A DNA stretch of 64,000 nucleotides from JAGVPT01 sp963772165 (GTDB lineage Bacteria > Bacteroidota > Ignavibacteria > UBA10030 > UBA8401): the NCBI GenBank assembly GCA_963772165.1, contig CAVYWA010000012.1:1-64000 (forward strand), given 5' to 3'. Numbering within the stretch: the stretch's first letter is position 1; each line of letters starts with the position of its first letter. The notes beneath the pieces are model-generated. The model saw only the letters and a list, made by a program, of their open reading frames with translations. It ran no database searches and was not told where the DNA came from. This document shows positions 1-10,354 of this stretch, piece after piece. The translations under genes were made by a program, and so were the position numbers.

Positions 1-120
1 ATCAGTTAGATTTACCAATAGTCGGTAAAAAAGTCACTCTTTTCTCGCCATAACCTGTATTAGCGTAATATAAGTGCGGTTTTTAACCTGGCATGGCAAT
101 TGAAAGTTAGGTAAGTCAAG

Positions 121-149
121 TTGACAAGTCGGTTTTCGCTCACTATACT
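121..149 (+). promoter_or_regulatory. sigma-70-like promoter
   Basis: TTGACA at 121-126 and TATACT at 144-149 are separated by 17 bases. The only open frame downstream begins at 156, so the transcript would be nearly leaderless for that frame. It could instead read through towards the pilin-like gene at 732. The boxes are seen directly; activity is inferred. Confidence 0.45.
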
Positions 150-155
150 TTTATA

Positions 156-527
156 ATGAATACTTCACAGAAACGAAAAATTTCGTCGTTACTGTTGATC
201 GTCTATGCGATAGGGCTTCTCCATATCGGACCGCGCCTTCATGTGAAGCATCTTGCTTCGGGTTTGGCCAATGAGCAGCTGACTTTTAGCGTGGGTGCGG
301 ACAACGGCACGCATTTTCCCATCTCGTATTTTGATTCTTATTCCATCCGTGTATCCAGTTCTAGAAGAGCCATTCTCTACCCAACACCTTTGATTTTGAG
401 GGAATTTAATTGGTTGACCCTTCCACAAAGGACAAGAGATGTTTCCTATCACACATGCACCTTCTTTACATCGTTCTCAAGACGCGGCCCTCCGGATTCC
501 TGCTTCAAGTCTTCCGCAAATTCTTAA
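156..527 (+). CDS. doubtful small hypothetical ORF
   Basis: This is a 123-residue frame with a basic N-terminus followed by a hydrophobic stretch (about residues 9-24) that could be one membrane helix. The rest is low in recognisable structure, rich in Ser/Arg, and resembles no family I know. There is no ribosome binding site, and the ATG lies 7 bases after the -10 box. A competing frame on the other strand covers much of the same interval. It may be non-coding. The rest of 1-731 holds nothing else I can support. Confidence 0.18.
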   Translation: MNTSQKRKISSLLLIVYAIGLLHIGPRLHVKHLASGLANEQLTFSVGADNGTHFPISYFDSYSIRVSSSRRAILYPTPLILREFNWLTLPQRTRDVSYHTCTFFTSFSRRGPPDSCFKSSANS

Positions 528-731
528 CGATATTAGCCAAAGAATTAATAGATGGTTCTCGGAGCTCAATCTTCATCTAAACTCCGTTTGATAATTGGAG
601 TTTATAAAGAGCTTCTCGTCGGAGAACTCGTTGACAATAGTCAGTGTGCTAGGTCTTCACTATTCATACAAAAAGCGGATAACGCGATTAATAACATCTA
701 ATTTAATTGAATCATAAAAAAGGAGTTTCTT

Positions 732-1145
732 ATGGGCCAGCAACAGCTTCTTCTCATCATCTTGGGGGTTATCATTGTCGGTATCGCCGTAGCAGTCGGT
801 ATCACGATGTTCCAGGATAACGCAGTCGATCAAAACCGAAGTGCCGTGATCGCAGACTTGACGACATTGGCAGCGAAAGCGCAGCAGTATTATGCAAAGC
901 CGGTCACCCTTGGCGGAGGCGGAAATTCATTCGTCGGCCTTACGGCAGACGCGACAGGTCTCGGCATATTAGCCTCTGTTGCTTTCACGAACAATGCTAA
1001 CGGAACGTATACCGTGAAGACGGCGGGAACTGCAACGACAGTCGTTCTGCATGGTGTCGGCAAAACCGCTCTGAGCGACGGGACATTCCCGACGTATGAT
1101 ATGACGGTTACTCAACAGACCCAGACCCCGACGAAGATTAATTAA
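732..1145 (+). CDS. pilin-like small membrane-anchored protein
   Basis: A 137-residue protein starting MGQQQ with one long hydrophobic helix (about residues 6-27), then a polar helix with AxQYY-type spacing, a Gly-rich loop and a beta-rich, Thr/Ala-rich C-terminus. The overall plan is that of a type IV pilin or pseudopilin. It lacks the classic prepilin site (Gly followed by Phe-Thr-Leu-Ile-Glu), so processing by a prepilin peptidase is doubtful. GGAG lies 9 bases before the ATG. It is monocistronic and followed 50 bases later by a strong terminator, as expected for an abundant structural protein. The function is unproven. Confidence 0.6.
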   Translation: MGQQQLLLIILGVIIVGIAVAVGITMFQDNAVDQNRSAVIADLTTLAAKAQQYYAKPVTLGGGGNSFVGLTADATGLGILASVAFTNNANGTYTVKTAGTATTVVLHGVGKTALSDGTFPTYDMTVTQQTQTPTKIN

Positions 1146-1193
1146 GCGTCAGCTGAAACAAACCGATCTGTACAAGTCCGCATGCCATTCCTT

Positions 1194-1220
1194 AAACCCC
1201 GGCCAATCACCGGGGTTTTG
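1194..1220 (+). terminator. rho-independent terminator of the pilin-like gene
   Basis: A perfect stem AAACCCCGG/CCGGGGTTT closes a short loop and runs into T residues, about 50 bases after the stop at 1145. Confidence 0.8.
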
Positions 1221-1310
1221 CATTTCGACTTCTTCCCTGCTCTCGGATAACCTCACTTACATTGCACGCAAAAACATTTTGACATTCGTGATGAAAAACG
1301 CAAAACCAAA

Positions 1311-1357
1311 AATAACAATCCCGACATCGCTTTAGAACAATGCCGGGATTGTTTATT
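1311..1357 (-). terminator. terminator of the T9SS protein gene (bidirectional)
   Basis: AATAACAATCCCG pairs with CGGGATTGTTTATT around a loop of about 20 bases, 20 bases downstream of the minus-strand stop at 1378. A- and T-rich flanks could make it work in both directions. Confidence 0.65.
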
Positions 1358-1377
1358 ACAGCTTCCACGATGAGCGC

Positions 1378-3998
1378 TTACTTCAAGAGTAGAAGTTTCT
1401 TTGCCTGAACAAAGTTACTAGCCTGCAATCGATAGAAATAGACACCGCTGGCCAGTTTGCCCGCGTCGAACTGCACTCTATACTCCCCAGCTTGTTTGTA
1501 GTCGTCAACTAATGTCGCGACCTCCTGGCCAAGAATGTTATATACTTTCAAACTTACTTTTGATCCTTGCGGAATGGAGAACGATATCGTCGTTGAAGGA
1601 TTGAATGGATTGGGATAGTTCTGATTCAAAACGAACGATTTCGGAATCGCATTGGATTGCGGCTGCAGCTGCACGGCCGTCACGGTGTTCATGGAGAACG
1701 ACGCCGAACCAACCACAGGATTTCCATTATTGTCGTACGAAGTCGACACCGATTGCGTCGTGGACGTCGAAAGGCCAATACCATCAACAGTCACATTGTA
1801 TGCCCCCGGAGCCAGTCCGCTGATTGAGTAGCTACCGGTAACGTCAGTGACACCGTATCCGAGAATATCTCCCGACACCTGGTCGGTGGCATAGACGATC
1901 GAACCGGGAACGGCCGCTGCAGTCGAGAGTTTACTAAGCCTCGAAGTGCCCGCCCCCGCATTGTTTGTAACGATGCCCGTGATCCCGGCATAGCCGCTTG
2001 CCGAGAGCGGTATGAGTTTAGTAATCAGTTGTAACCCGTTGATACTGTTGCCGCTGACGGTCACGGGAATCGATTGTGCCCAGCTTCGTGAAGGCATGAC
2101 GGCTGCATAAAACGTTGGAACGTACTCACCAAGCGGAATTGCGAGTATTCGGTATGTGCCGGGCAGCAGCTCCGGAATAGTGAATTGGCCGAGCGAATCG
2201 CTGTCCGCCTCATAAACGCGCGAGGTCAACAGGCTATCCTGGAAAAACCAACGGTCACGGAAGGCCATAACGCGCGAAATAACCGGCGTGTTAGACCCGC
2301 CGCTCGTGTCGAAGACTTGTCCGCTGATCTGGCCGAGGGTATATGAGGGAAATGGTGCCAATGTGAAACCGATTGAATCTACCCTCCCCGTTACTCGAAT
2401 AATCTGTGCTGCCAGCAGGCTGCTCTCGTTATTATAGAACACGCGCGGGTATCCCTCCGCCCGGGCAAAGGCAACATACGATCCCATCGGCACTTCTGCC
2501 GAGTAATTGCCGAGCGAGTCTGTGTGGAATAAAAACACATGCTCGGATATTCCTTCCAATCGCCAATCAATGGATTGATTCTCATTAAAAAATTCCTTGT
2601 AATCATCGGTATCAAGAGAGTCCGTCGCAGATCCGTTGAGCGCAAATTGTGCGCGCACGAAAACAACGTACGACCCCTTGATTCGCAATCCTGCAGTATC
2701 AAGGATCCATCCATTGACACTGAAAAGAGGTTGATTGATCACGCGCGTTTTCAGTACCGAAGTTTGCGGTATCGACAGAAGCGGGGGAGGTGGAATCAGC
2801 GACTGTCAGTACGGTGGCATTTTGTGGAAAGACTCGAATTGTTGTACCAGGAACCCACAAACTTTGGATTGAAGGGAACTGCCTGAAGAATATAGTTACC
2901 AGGATCAAGAAAGTTCAATCGATATGATCCACTGCTGTCGGTTTTTGTGAAGTACCGGAGATGTCTGACACCGTCCCGTTGATACGCGATGACCTCAACA
3001 TTACGAATACCATTGCTTGCGGTGTCCTTAACAGTCCCCTGGATAATCCCGTTACCCGAAGCGACCGTAATGTTATAGGCAATTCGTAAGACGCCATGTT
3101 TGGTCGACGTTACGAGAATCTCTACTGAATACCATCCCCGCGTCGATGGAGTCCAGGTAATTGTACCGGTTACCGAATCAACCTTCATGCCGGTCGGGTT
3201 GACGGTCAATGAGTACTCCAGTTTTGCTGAAGTGTCCGTCGACGTCACCATTGGATTGAATGTGTACAGTTTTCCTGCTTCACCGACGAGAACAGGAGTG
3301 ACTGCCGAGATCAATGTATCTTTTACAATGGGAACATAAAACGATATTGAAGCCGGTGAACTCCGTAACGCAGATCCTCCGCTTGATGACACGGAAATTT
3401 GATAGACAAATGAATTGGTCCTGCCGAGCACAACGGGGGGGGTGTCAAGATACGTCGTATCGGTAGTCGAATCGATGGCTGAGACAAAGACGGCTCCCGC
3501 GGTGTCTGGTTTTCGCCAAATGAAGTATTTTCCCTGAACCGTCGTCGGAGGATTAGTCCACTCGAGTAACACCTTACCCTTCGGTTCTGGTGAGGCTCCA
3601 AGGAGGTACGATCCCACCGGAGGTATCCCCACGATGGTCACAACAATGACGTTGCTGGAGAGAACCTTCCCCGAGTCAACTCCTCGTTGACCGACAGCCC
3701 TTACCAGATAGAACTGGAGGAGATTCTTGCCGACAAGTGCAGTGGGAGTATCGATGTACATTGTGTCGGCAGTGGAATCGATCTTGACAAAATCAGTCAG
3801 CGTCGTATCATCGGAGCGGTAAATTGTATAGAGCGATCCCTTGGTAGCATTAGTCTGTCGCCATGTCAGTTCAACGCCGTTCTCATCCACCCATCCCGAA
3901 AGGCCAAACTTAGAGACGACAGTTTGAGAACTTGACGTTTGAATACCCATCACCAAGAGAACAAAAATGGGCACAAAAGCAAGTAAACCATGTTTCAT
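1378..3998 (-). CDS. T9SS-secreted multidomain protein, frame broken twice
   Basis: Read across two frame breaks this is one protein of about 870 residues. The ATG at 3998 follows a very strong GGAGGAGG site and a signal peptide ending near SSSQ. Next come two fibronectin-III-like modules (about residues 25-230), a putative Ig module (about 235-320), then several carboxypeptidase-regulatory-like beta repeats. A C-terminal type IX sorting domain starts at the NYPNPFNPSTT motif, includes LGQEVATL, and ends KKLLLLK. The breaks lie near 2840 and near 2760, where the sense passes from one frame through a short second frame into the third. The C-terminal piece alone (1378-2742) opens with GTG and has no signal peptide, so it is not a separate gene. 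Probably a cell-surface or secreted protein; no catalytic residues recognised. Confidence 0.75.
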
Positions 3999-4552
3999 AG
4001 AACCTCCTCCACATGTTTGTGACAGAAATAACGGTAGCTTCCCACCGTTGTTTAAACTAAGCTAAAATATTATCACGGGTTGTGAAAACTGTGCGGGATC
4101 ATATATTTTTCCAAATACAGCGCTTACGGGATTCCTACGTTCCCTTAAGCTTCTGATGGTGAATTAGATGGATAATGCGGAATAAAGGTTTAACGATTCA
4201 TATTGCCAATTGACACAAGTCACATCCATCATAGTGAGTGATGGTACAAGTCCCGTGACAAATAGGTTTTTTGCCACTCCTTGGACAATTCATCTTCTTT
4301 TGCTCTTCACATCGGATTCCCGTTACCAAGTCTAAAGCAGAAATTTCTACTGTTGAAAGACTATAAGTATTTTTCATTTATGGCTTGTTTGAATTTATTT
4401 ATTGCTGCTTCCTTTGATCCATAATGTAAAATTTTTTAACTTTGTTTTAGATCGTTGTATGGGGGACCGGTCGATAAAGATCGAAGGAATTACATGGATA
4501 TCCCAAAAATGCTCCGATGGATGCTCACCGTATAACGCCAGTCGCAAAACGG
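3999..4552. other. divergent intergenic region
   Basis: About 550 AT-rich bases between two divergently oriented surface-protein genes must contain both promoters. I see no convincing -35/-10 pair (one TTGACA at 4210 has no good partner), no RNA gene and no conserved ORF. Confidence 0.5.
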
Positions 4553-5864
4553 ATGCGAGCAGTACGATATATTGGAGCAATCAATGGCATGATCCCGCTT
4601 CTCTGTTCTACATTTCTGTGTCTCAACATCGTACGCTCAGCCATCGAACAATAACGTAAACTATTCTTTAAACGATACCACCGATTCGGCAAGGGCATTC
4701 AAAGCCGATACAGCCTTACCTTCGGGCGCAAGTGCGAAAACCTATCTCGCCGAACAACGGGATGTTTACGACGTTCTGAAAATGCTGTTCGGTCTGGATA
4801 TCGCCCCTTCGGATACTGCGAGCAAAGAAAAGGGAAAGCTCTATGTGGCCGCGATTCCAGGTGTCGGCTATTCGTTGAGCACAAAATTTGCAGTCACAAT
4901 CGGGGCAAATGCCGGACTATATACGGATAATGCTGATAGTGTCAATCTGTCGACGTTCAATTCTGACCCGACGTATACTACGAACCATCAGATTGTGGTC
5001 CCGTTTCAATCCAATATCTGGACTTCCGGAAACGAATATAACATCCTCGGGAATTGGGTATTTTACAAGTACCCGCAATTGACATTTGGTCTGGGGGGAC
5101 ATTCCTCAGCAAGCGACGCCGAGCAGTTGGAGTACAGGTACGTTCAGTTGCGTGAGACGGTATTAAAAAAAATATATACCAATGTGTACGCCGGTATAGG
5201 ATATGCGCTTGATTCCCGTTGGGATATCACCGATGGCGGGCTGCCGGGGGGAAGGATATCGGACTTCGAACGTTATGGAGGAAGCTCGAATACGACCGCA
5301 TCGGGGTATACCCTCAATGTCAAGTACGATGGCAGGCAAAACCCGATCAATCCGCCTGAAGGCTACTATGCCTCTCTCGTCTATCGAAACAACTCCCCCT
5401 TCTTTGGGAGTGACGGAAACTGGCAGTCCATGATCCTTGACCTGAGAAGTTACTACACGTTGTCCGACAACTCCAGGAATGTTCTCGCATTCTGGAGCTA
5501 CGATTGGTTTATTCTGCGGGGCACTCCCTCCTATCTCGATTTGCCGGCCTCGTCATGGGATGAATTCGCAAACCAGGGTAGAGGGTATATTCAGAGTCGA
5601 TTTAGAGGAAGAAATCTTATCTCCTTCGAATCGGAATATCGCTTCGGTATCACCCGGAACGGATTATTTGGAGGTGTGGTCTTTGCAAACGCGCAGAGCG
5701 TTTCAGACTGGCCGAGCAATCAATTTACCGTTCTCCACCCCGCGGTAGGTTGCGGGATCCGTTTTAAGATGAACAAGCATGACGATACAAATCTCGCTAT
5801 AGATTATGGCTTTGGCCTTCAGGGATCCCAGGGCGTTTTTGTAAATCTGGGCGAGGTGTTCTAA
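4553..5864 (+). CDS. Omp85/BamA-TamA family outer-membrane barrel, frameshifted near signal peptide
   Basis: From 4782 the frame encodes 360 residues with the C-terminal surface-antigen barrel of the Omp85 superfamily. Visible are a KYDGRQNPINPPEGYY repeat-like motif, alternating strands and a terminal Phe. There is no room for POTRA domains, so this is a short Omp85 type. The reading frame continues upstream without ATG to about 4630. There a different frame supplies a signal peptide (MRAV at 4553 or an earlier ATG at 4517, core IPLLCSTFLCLNIV), with YAQ as the likely cleavage site in the downstream frame. A one-base indel near 4630 explains this. It probably acts in the outer membrane, in protein translocation or assembly. 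Start uncertain. Confidence 0.65.
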
Positions 5865-6014
5865 TCTTCATAAAGCAAGTCTGTCATCGCCAATCATCAC
5901 AGCCCGGTTAAAGAGGGACCTCTTCCGATCAAATTCTTGTGAATACGAGATTGTTTCACTACTTTTAATTGTTATAATGATCCATCATTGTTTAATCCGG
6001 AAAAGAAGGGAACC

Positions 6015-6791
6015 ATGAAAAAGATATTTTTTACACTGCTCATATTCTTACTCCTTACAGGGACATATTCTTTCGTTAACGCACAAACCAGTCTGGGTGT
6101 CATCGTGGGCCCCAGTGTTCCGAACCTCAGCGGCGGATCAAACGAGATTTCTCAAGACTACGTCTCCCGGCTTGCTCTCCATTTTGGGGTCACGTTCGAG
6201 CGCGACCTCAGCGACCGCCTTTCGATCCAGCCGGAAATCATTTTTGATCAACAAGGGGGACAACGCAACGGGTTGCAGCCTATTCCATCTTCGACATCAC
6301 CGTCGGGGGGAGGGTATGACTACGCAAAATTTAAAAATGCCTCAATCCTCAACTACCTCGAAGTACCCGTGCTTTTGCGTTACAAATTCGGCGGCAGGCA
6401 GCTGCATTTTCAGGTCAATGCCGGTCCGTATGTCGGGTATCTGACGAGCGCGACGCAGAAAACGAGCGGTACAAGCCTGATCTATGCCGACAAGAGTGGC
6501 ACGCCTTTGACGATTCCCATCCCTCCCGATTACACTCAATACGTACAAGCTCCGCCGCAATCATTTGACGCAAGCACCGACGTAACGGACAGCATCCACC
6601 GATTCAACGTGGGGGTTCAGGGAGGTGTGGGCATCGCGTACCCTGTCTCGGAATCACAGAACCTGTCCCTGGAAGTTCACGGTCTGTACGGATTAACAAA
6701 TATTCAGAGGTATGCAGTTGATGGGACCAACCACACGGGAAATCTTCTGATATCGATGGGATACTCTATTTTGCTGCCAGGCCTTTTGTAG
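6015..6791 (+). CDS. PorT-family outer-membrane beta-barrel protein
   Basis: 258 residues. The start at 6015 is chosen because GAAGGGA precedes it and it places a signal peptide (Lys-Lys, then a Phe/Leu-rich core ending NAQ) at the N-terminus. The mature part has the pattern of the porT/opacity-type eight-stranded barrel family (PF13568): an LGV-I-GP opening strand, an Asp-Leu-Ser turn, QPEI strand, a LEVPVLLRY strand and a terminal YSILLPGL strand. Such barrels are common in Bacteroidota; most have no known substrate, and membership does not make it the T9SS component PorT. Not clearly in an operon with the upstream barrel, 150 bases away. Confidence 0.7.
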   Translation: MKKIFFTLLIFLLLTGTYSFVNAQTSLGVIVGPSVPNLSGGSNEISQDYVSRLALHFGVTFERDLSDRLSIQPEIIFDQQGGQRNGLQPIPSSTSPSGGGYDYAKFKNASILNYLEVPVLLRYKFGGRQLHFQVNAGPYVGYLTSATQKTSGTSLIYADKSGTPLTIPIPPDYTQYVQAPPQSFDASTDVTDSIHRFNVGVQGGVGIAYPVSESQNLSLEVHGLYGLTNIQRYAVDGTNHTGNLLISMGYSILLPGLL

Positions 6792-6992
6792 TCCATGAGT
6801 TAACAACCTGTCTCAGAGTACATTGTCCTAATGGCTATGTTAATGATTTTTCCCTACGCGGCATCTTCCTTTTCATCGCTTCTAGCATACTCTATAATAC
6901 AAATCACCTTGTTGGAGACAGGCTATTGGGATGGTAGTAACTTGCTTGGAGAAAAACGCGGAGATTACACCTTTTTTAAAAAATGAAAAATG

Positions 6993-7760
6993 TTATTGAT
7001 TCAGCCACTGTTTCAGCGCTGTTGCTTTCTCGCGGCTGACGAGCACTTCGATATCAATCGAGGGCCTGAGTTCGATCTTTAATTTTCTGTTAAAATAATT
7101 ATGCACGCGAACAATCGATTCGACGCTGGCGAGAAATTGGCGGTTCAAACGGAAAAAATGCTGCGGGTCCATTTGATCTTCTAGTTCTTCCAATGTCCCG
7201 TCAATTAAATGTTTCTTCCCATCTTTTGTAACAATATAGCACAGTTTTTGATCGCACACTAAGTACGCAATATCCGCCGTCAAGATTGTAATGAACGTCT
7301 GCCCCGTTTTGACAAGAAACCGCGTCTTGTAGGAAACATGATCCGGCCGAAACTCGGAAAGCAGAGTCGCCAATTCTTTCCGCTGAGAGGGGGAAGAATA
7401 CTGATGGTTGAATTTCCTGTACTTTTCAATGCTCGCCGCTAATTCTTTCTTCTCCACTGGTTTCAGCAGGTAATCGATGCTGTTCACTTTAAATGCTTGA
7501 AGCGCATATTCATCGTACGCTGTCACAAAAACGACGGGCGCCGCAACGGAGCATCGCTTGAATATATCGAAACTCAATCCATCCGAGAGCTGAATATCGA
7601 CAAACATCATATCCGGTTCCGGATGATTGCGAAGCCATACCACGGAATTTTCAACGCTGTCCAATGATTCAACGACTTGAATTGAGGGATCAATATCATT
7701 CAATAATTTTTTTAGCCGACGAATGGCAAGCGCTTCGTCTTCTATGATTAATACATTCAT
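6993..7760 (-). CDS. LytTR-family response regulator
   Basis: 255 residues. The receiver domain has acidic residues EDE at 7-9, phospho-acceptor Asp55 (FVDIQL), Thr80 and Lys100 (YLLKP). The LytTR DNA-binding domain occupies about residues 145-255. It overlaps the upstream kinase gene by four bases (ATGA), so the two are co-transcribed. Regulators of this LytR/AlgR class bind direct repeats at target promoters. The target here is unknown; the pair sits 34 bases behind the inositol-lipid genes. Confidence 0.88.
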   Translation of the reverse strand: MNVLIIEDEALAIRRLKKLLNDIDPSIQVVESLDSVENSVVWLRNHPEPDMMFVDIQLSDGLSFDIFKRCSVAAPVVFVTAYDEYALQAFKVNSIDYLLKPVEKKELAASIEKYRKFNHQYSSPSQRKELATLLSEFRPDHVSYKTRFLVKTGQTFITILTADIAYLVCDQKLCYIVTKDGKKHLIDGTLEELEDQMDPQHFFRLNRQFLASVESIVRVHNYFNRKLKIELRPSIDIEVLVSREKATALKQWLNQ

Positions 7761-8926
7761 AATTCCCTGTTCTGTAGCAATGGAATCGTGACGGTAAATT
7801 CAGAATCTTTTTCGCTAATAGTTATTCCTCGTTTGTCCAAATATTTATAGCGGTTTTGGATGTTTTTCAATCCAACATGGGTTGCGTCATCATGGACATT
7901 TTTTTTCCGGAGGGTATTGCGAACAATTAACGCATCGCCGGCGGAATTTATTTCCATCACTACTTTCATAGGGTATTCATTGGAAATGATATTATGTTTC
8001 ACGGCATTTTCCAGGAGCATTTGCAATGTCAGGGGCGCGATCGCATGGTGATAATACTTCTCGGGGATCGAGGTCTCCAGTTTGATATTGTCTCCAAAAC
8101 GGATCTGGAATAAAAACATATAAGCATCGACACAATGCAATTCTGTTTCCAACTCTACGAGTTTTTTGTCCATTGATTGGAGGATGTACCGAAGAACGTT
8201 TGCGAGCCTTTGTACAAAATCTACCGCCATCTCCTGGTTTTCCGTAATCAACGTTGCCAGCGAGTTCAGATTATTAAACAAAAAATGAGGATTGACCTGG
8301 CTTTTCAAAGCGTTAAACTGCGCCCGAAGCGTTTCATGCTTCAATTCTTCCGATTCTCGTAAAGCCTGTTCCCAATGCATGAAAAAGGTAAATGCCGAAT
8401 AGACCGAACTAATTAACAAAGCGATGGTCGTACCGATAATAATGGCAAAAACAAGATACGTCGTTTTGGCACGGAAGGCAGGGAGATAGTGGAATACGAG
8501 AACAATGGCGGTCGTGGAAAAAACGCAATAGAGAAGAGTCGCTATCCCCTGAAGCGTGAATCGAGAAATATTGTTCGTTGTTCTCCATGGAAGAGCCCTC
8601 TCAAATTTTTTATTGATGAGCAGATTGCCGAACACGGCACTCGTGGCAATCAGCCCGCTGCTAAGAAAGAGATAAATAAAATACCATGAACCCTTTTCGG
8701 GATAGAAAGCATTGTTGTACGAATCGAATGAATATTTAATAACGGACGTGAGAAAAATTCCCAGAACGAGGACAACGATACGAAACGATCTTTCAGGCAT
8801 GAGGCTAAAACGATGCTGCACGATGCACCGCCCCTTCTTTTTTGTTTGCTTTGATGACCGTGCAATGTACGCAATATTTTGTTTCGGCGACATGATGTTC
8901 GGTTTGAACGCGGAAGACCCGGGCAA
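7757..8926 (-). CDS. LytS-type sensor histidine kinase
   Basis: 389 residues from the first ATG; later starts at 8893 or 8800 are possible and none has a good ribosome site. Four membrane helices (about 48-66, 80-104, 128-150, 157-182), a short coiled linker, then the His_kinase dimerisation motif with the phosphorylated His214 in SQVNPHFLFNNL. The HATPase domain has an N-box (LLENAVKHN) and a shortened G region. It partners the LytTR regulator immediately downstream. No periplasmic sensor domain of size is present, so it probably senses something in or near the membrane. The 34-base gap to inositol-phosphate synthase leaves read-through possible. Confidence 0.85.
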   Translation of the reverse strand: MPGSSAFKPNIMSPKQNIAYIARSSKQTKKKGRCIVQHRFSLMPERSFRIVVLVLGIFLTSVIKYSFDSYNNAFYPEKGSWYFIYLFLSSGLIATSAVFGNLLINKKFERALPWRTTNNISRFTLQGIATLLYCVFSTTAIVLVFHYLPAFRAKTTYLVFAIIIGTTIALLISSVYSAFTFFMHWEQALRESEELKHETLRAQFNALKSQVNPHFLFNNLNSLATLITENQEMAVDFVQRLANVLRYILQSMDKKLVELETELHCVDAYMFLFQIRFGDNIKLETSIPEKYYHHAIAPLTLQMLLENAVKHNIISNEYPMKVVMEINSAGDALIVRNTLRKKNVHDDATHVGLKNIQNRYKYLDKRGITISEKDSEFTVTIPLLQNREL

Positions 8927-8959
8927 GATTGTGCGCCGGATCTTCCCTGGGCTCGTTCA

Positions 8960-10318
8960 TTATTGATATAAAATCTCTTCCACTTCTAACAAGTCCTCAT
9001 TTTTCTCGTCGACATGTGTGACGAGGTCTTCTCCCATCAACCGACGGAGTGTGTTTTTCAATTTCATCAATTGGATAAAAAGATCGTGTTCCGGCGTGAT
9101 ACCGGGAGAGTGCATCGGGCTTTTCCAATAGAATGACAGCCATTCTTGCACGCCTTTGATTTTCGCCCGCTGTGCCAGATCGGCAAAGAGGACAAGATCG
9201 AGCGCGACAGGAGCGGCGAGGATGGAATCACGGCAAAGGAAATTGACTTTCAATTGCATCGGATATCCCATCCACCCGAAAATATCGATATTGTCCCATC
9301 CTTCCTTATTGTCGCCGCGCGGGGGATAGTAATGGATATGGACGCGATGGCAATAATTCCCATACAGATCAGGATACAAATCTGGTTGCAACACGCCGTC
9401 CAGGACAGAAAGCTTACTGGTTTCTTTTGTTTTGAATGACTCCGGATCATCAAGGACTTCGCCGTCGCGGTTGCCGAGAATATTGCTGGAAAACCAGCCG
9501 TTCAAGCCAAGCATGCGCGCTTTCAGCATCGGCGCTAAAACCGTTTTTATCAACGTTTGCCCGGTCTTAAAATCTTTTCCGGTAATCGGAACTCCCATGA
9601 CTTCAGCGTAGCCCATCAGCGCCGCGGTATCGACGGTTAAATTCGGCGCCCCGTTGACGTACGGAACTCCTTCAGAGATTGCTGCGTACGCATACAGCAT
9701 GCTTGGAGAAATATCGGCGTTATTTTCCTTCATTCCTTTTTCGAACTTTGCAAGGTCGCTGTGAACGTCCGATGGAGCGATGAAAATCTCCGTGCTGCCG
9801 CACCAGAGGACAATCATGCGGCTGAGGTTATGGGCTTCTTTAAAAGAAACAATATCCTGACGAATTTTTTTTGCCAAATCGAATTTCGTCTTTCCCTCTT
9901 TTACCCACGTGCCGCTTAATCGTTTCACATAGTTTTGATCGAACACTGCGCGCATGGGACGGAGCCTTTCCAGCTCTTGACGGACCGGAGCGAGATCGCG
10001 TTCTTCCAGCACTTTTGCGTACACGGCGGATTGATAACAATCTTCATCACGGATGTCCCACCCGCCGAACACCATATCCTTAAGGTCTGCAAGCGGAACA
10101 AAATCTTTAATAAGCGGGAAACGATTTTCGTCGCGTTTACCGAGACGGATCGTTCCGAGTTGCGTCAACGAGCCGATCGGCTTGGCAAGATGGCGGCGGA
10201 TGGAGAGCGTACCGGCGATGAACGTCGTTGCCACGGCACCGTTCAATCCTACAATAAGCACACCGAGTTTTCCCTTCGCAGGGGCAATGGCGCATCCGTC
10301 ATGATTGTGATTCTTCAT
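8960..10318 (-). CDS. ino1: inositol-3-phosphate synthase
   Basis: 452 residues, full length for the bacterial/archaeal-type enzyme. It converts glucose 6-phosphate to myo-inositol 1-phosphate (L-myo-inositol 3-phosphate) with bound NAD in the cytosol. The N-terminal Rossmann motif is GLNGAVATT. Typical family segments follow: FGGWDIRDEDCYQSA, the VNGAPNLTVD region, GKDFKTGQT with the active-site lysines, and GNRDGEVL. It is the last biosynthetic gene of the minus-strand lipid operon, 36 bases after the HAD gene, and supplies the head-group precursor for the phosphotransferases upstream. The identification is firm. Confidence 0.95.
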   Translation of the reverse strand: MKNHNHDGCAIAPAKGKLGVLIVGLNGAVATTFIAGTLSIRRHLAKPIGSLTQLGTIRLGKRDENRFPLIKDFVPLADLKDMVFGGWDIRDEDCYQSAVYAKVLEERDLAPVRQELERLRPMRAVFDQNYVKRLSGTWVKEGKTKFDLAKKIRQDIVSFKEAHNLSRMIVLWCGSTEIFIAPSDVHSDLAKFEKGMKENNADISPSMLYAYAAISEGVPYVNGAPNLTVDTAALMGYAEVMGVPITGKDFKTGQTLIKTVLAPMLKARMLGLNGWFSSNILGNRDGEVLDDPESFKTKETSKLSVLDGVLQPDLYPDLYGNYCHRVHIHYYPPRGDNKEGWDNIDIFGWMGYPMQLKVNFLCRDSILAAPVALDLVLFADLAQRAKIKGVQEWLSFYWKSPMHSPGITPEHDLFIQLMKLKNTLRRLMGEDLVTHVDEKNEDLLEVEEILYQ

Positions 10319-10354
10319 AGTTTATTGTCCTTTCTTTTTTGAAATAGCAGCGTG

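Noticed and set aside
1378..2742. Independent T9SS protein of 454 residues
   Set aside because: It begins with GTG in mid-domain, has no signal peptide, and continues the upstream protein across frame breaks.
6015..6791. Calling the PorT-family barrel a T9SS machinery component
   Set aside because: The PF13568 family is large and most members are not PorT; no other T9SS machinery gene is in the window.
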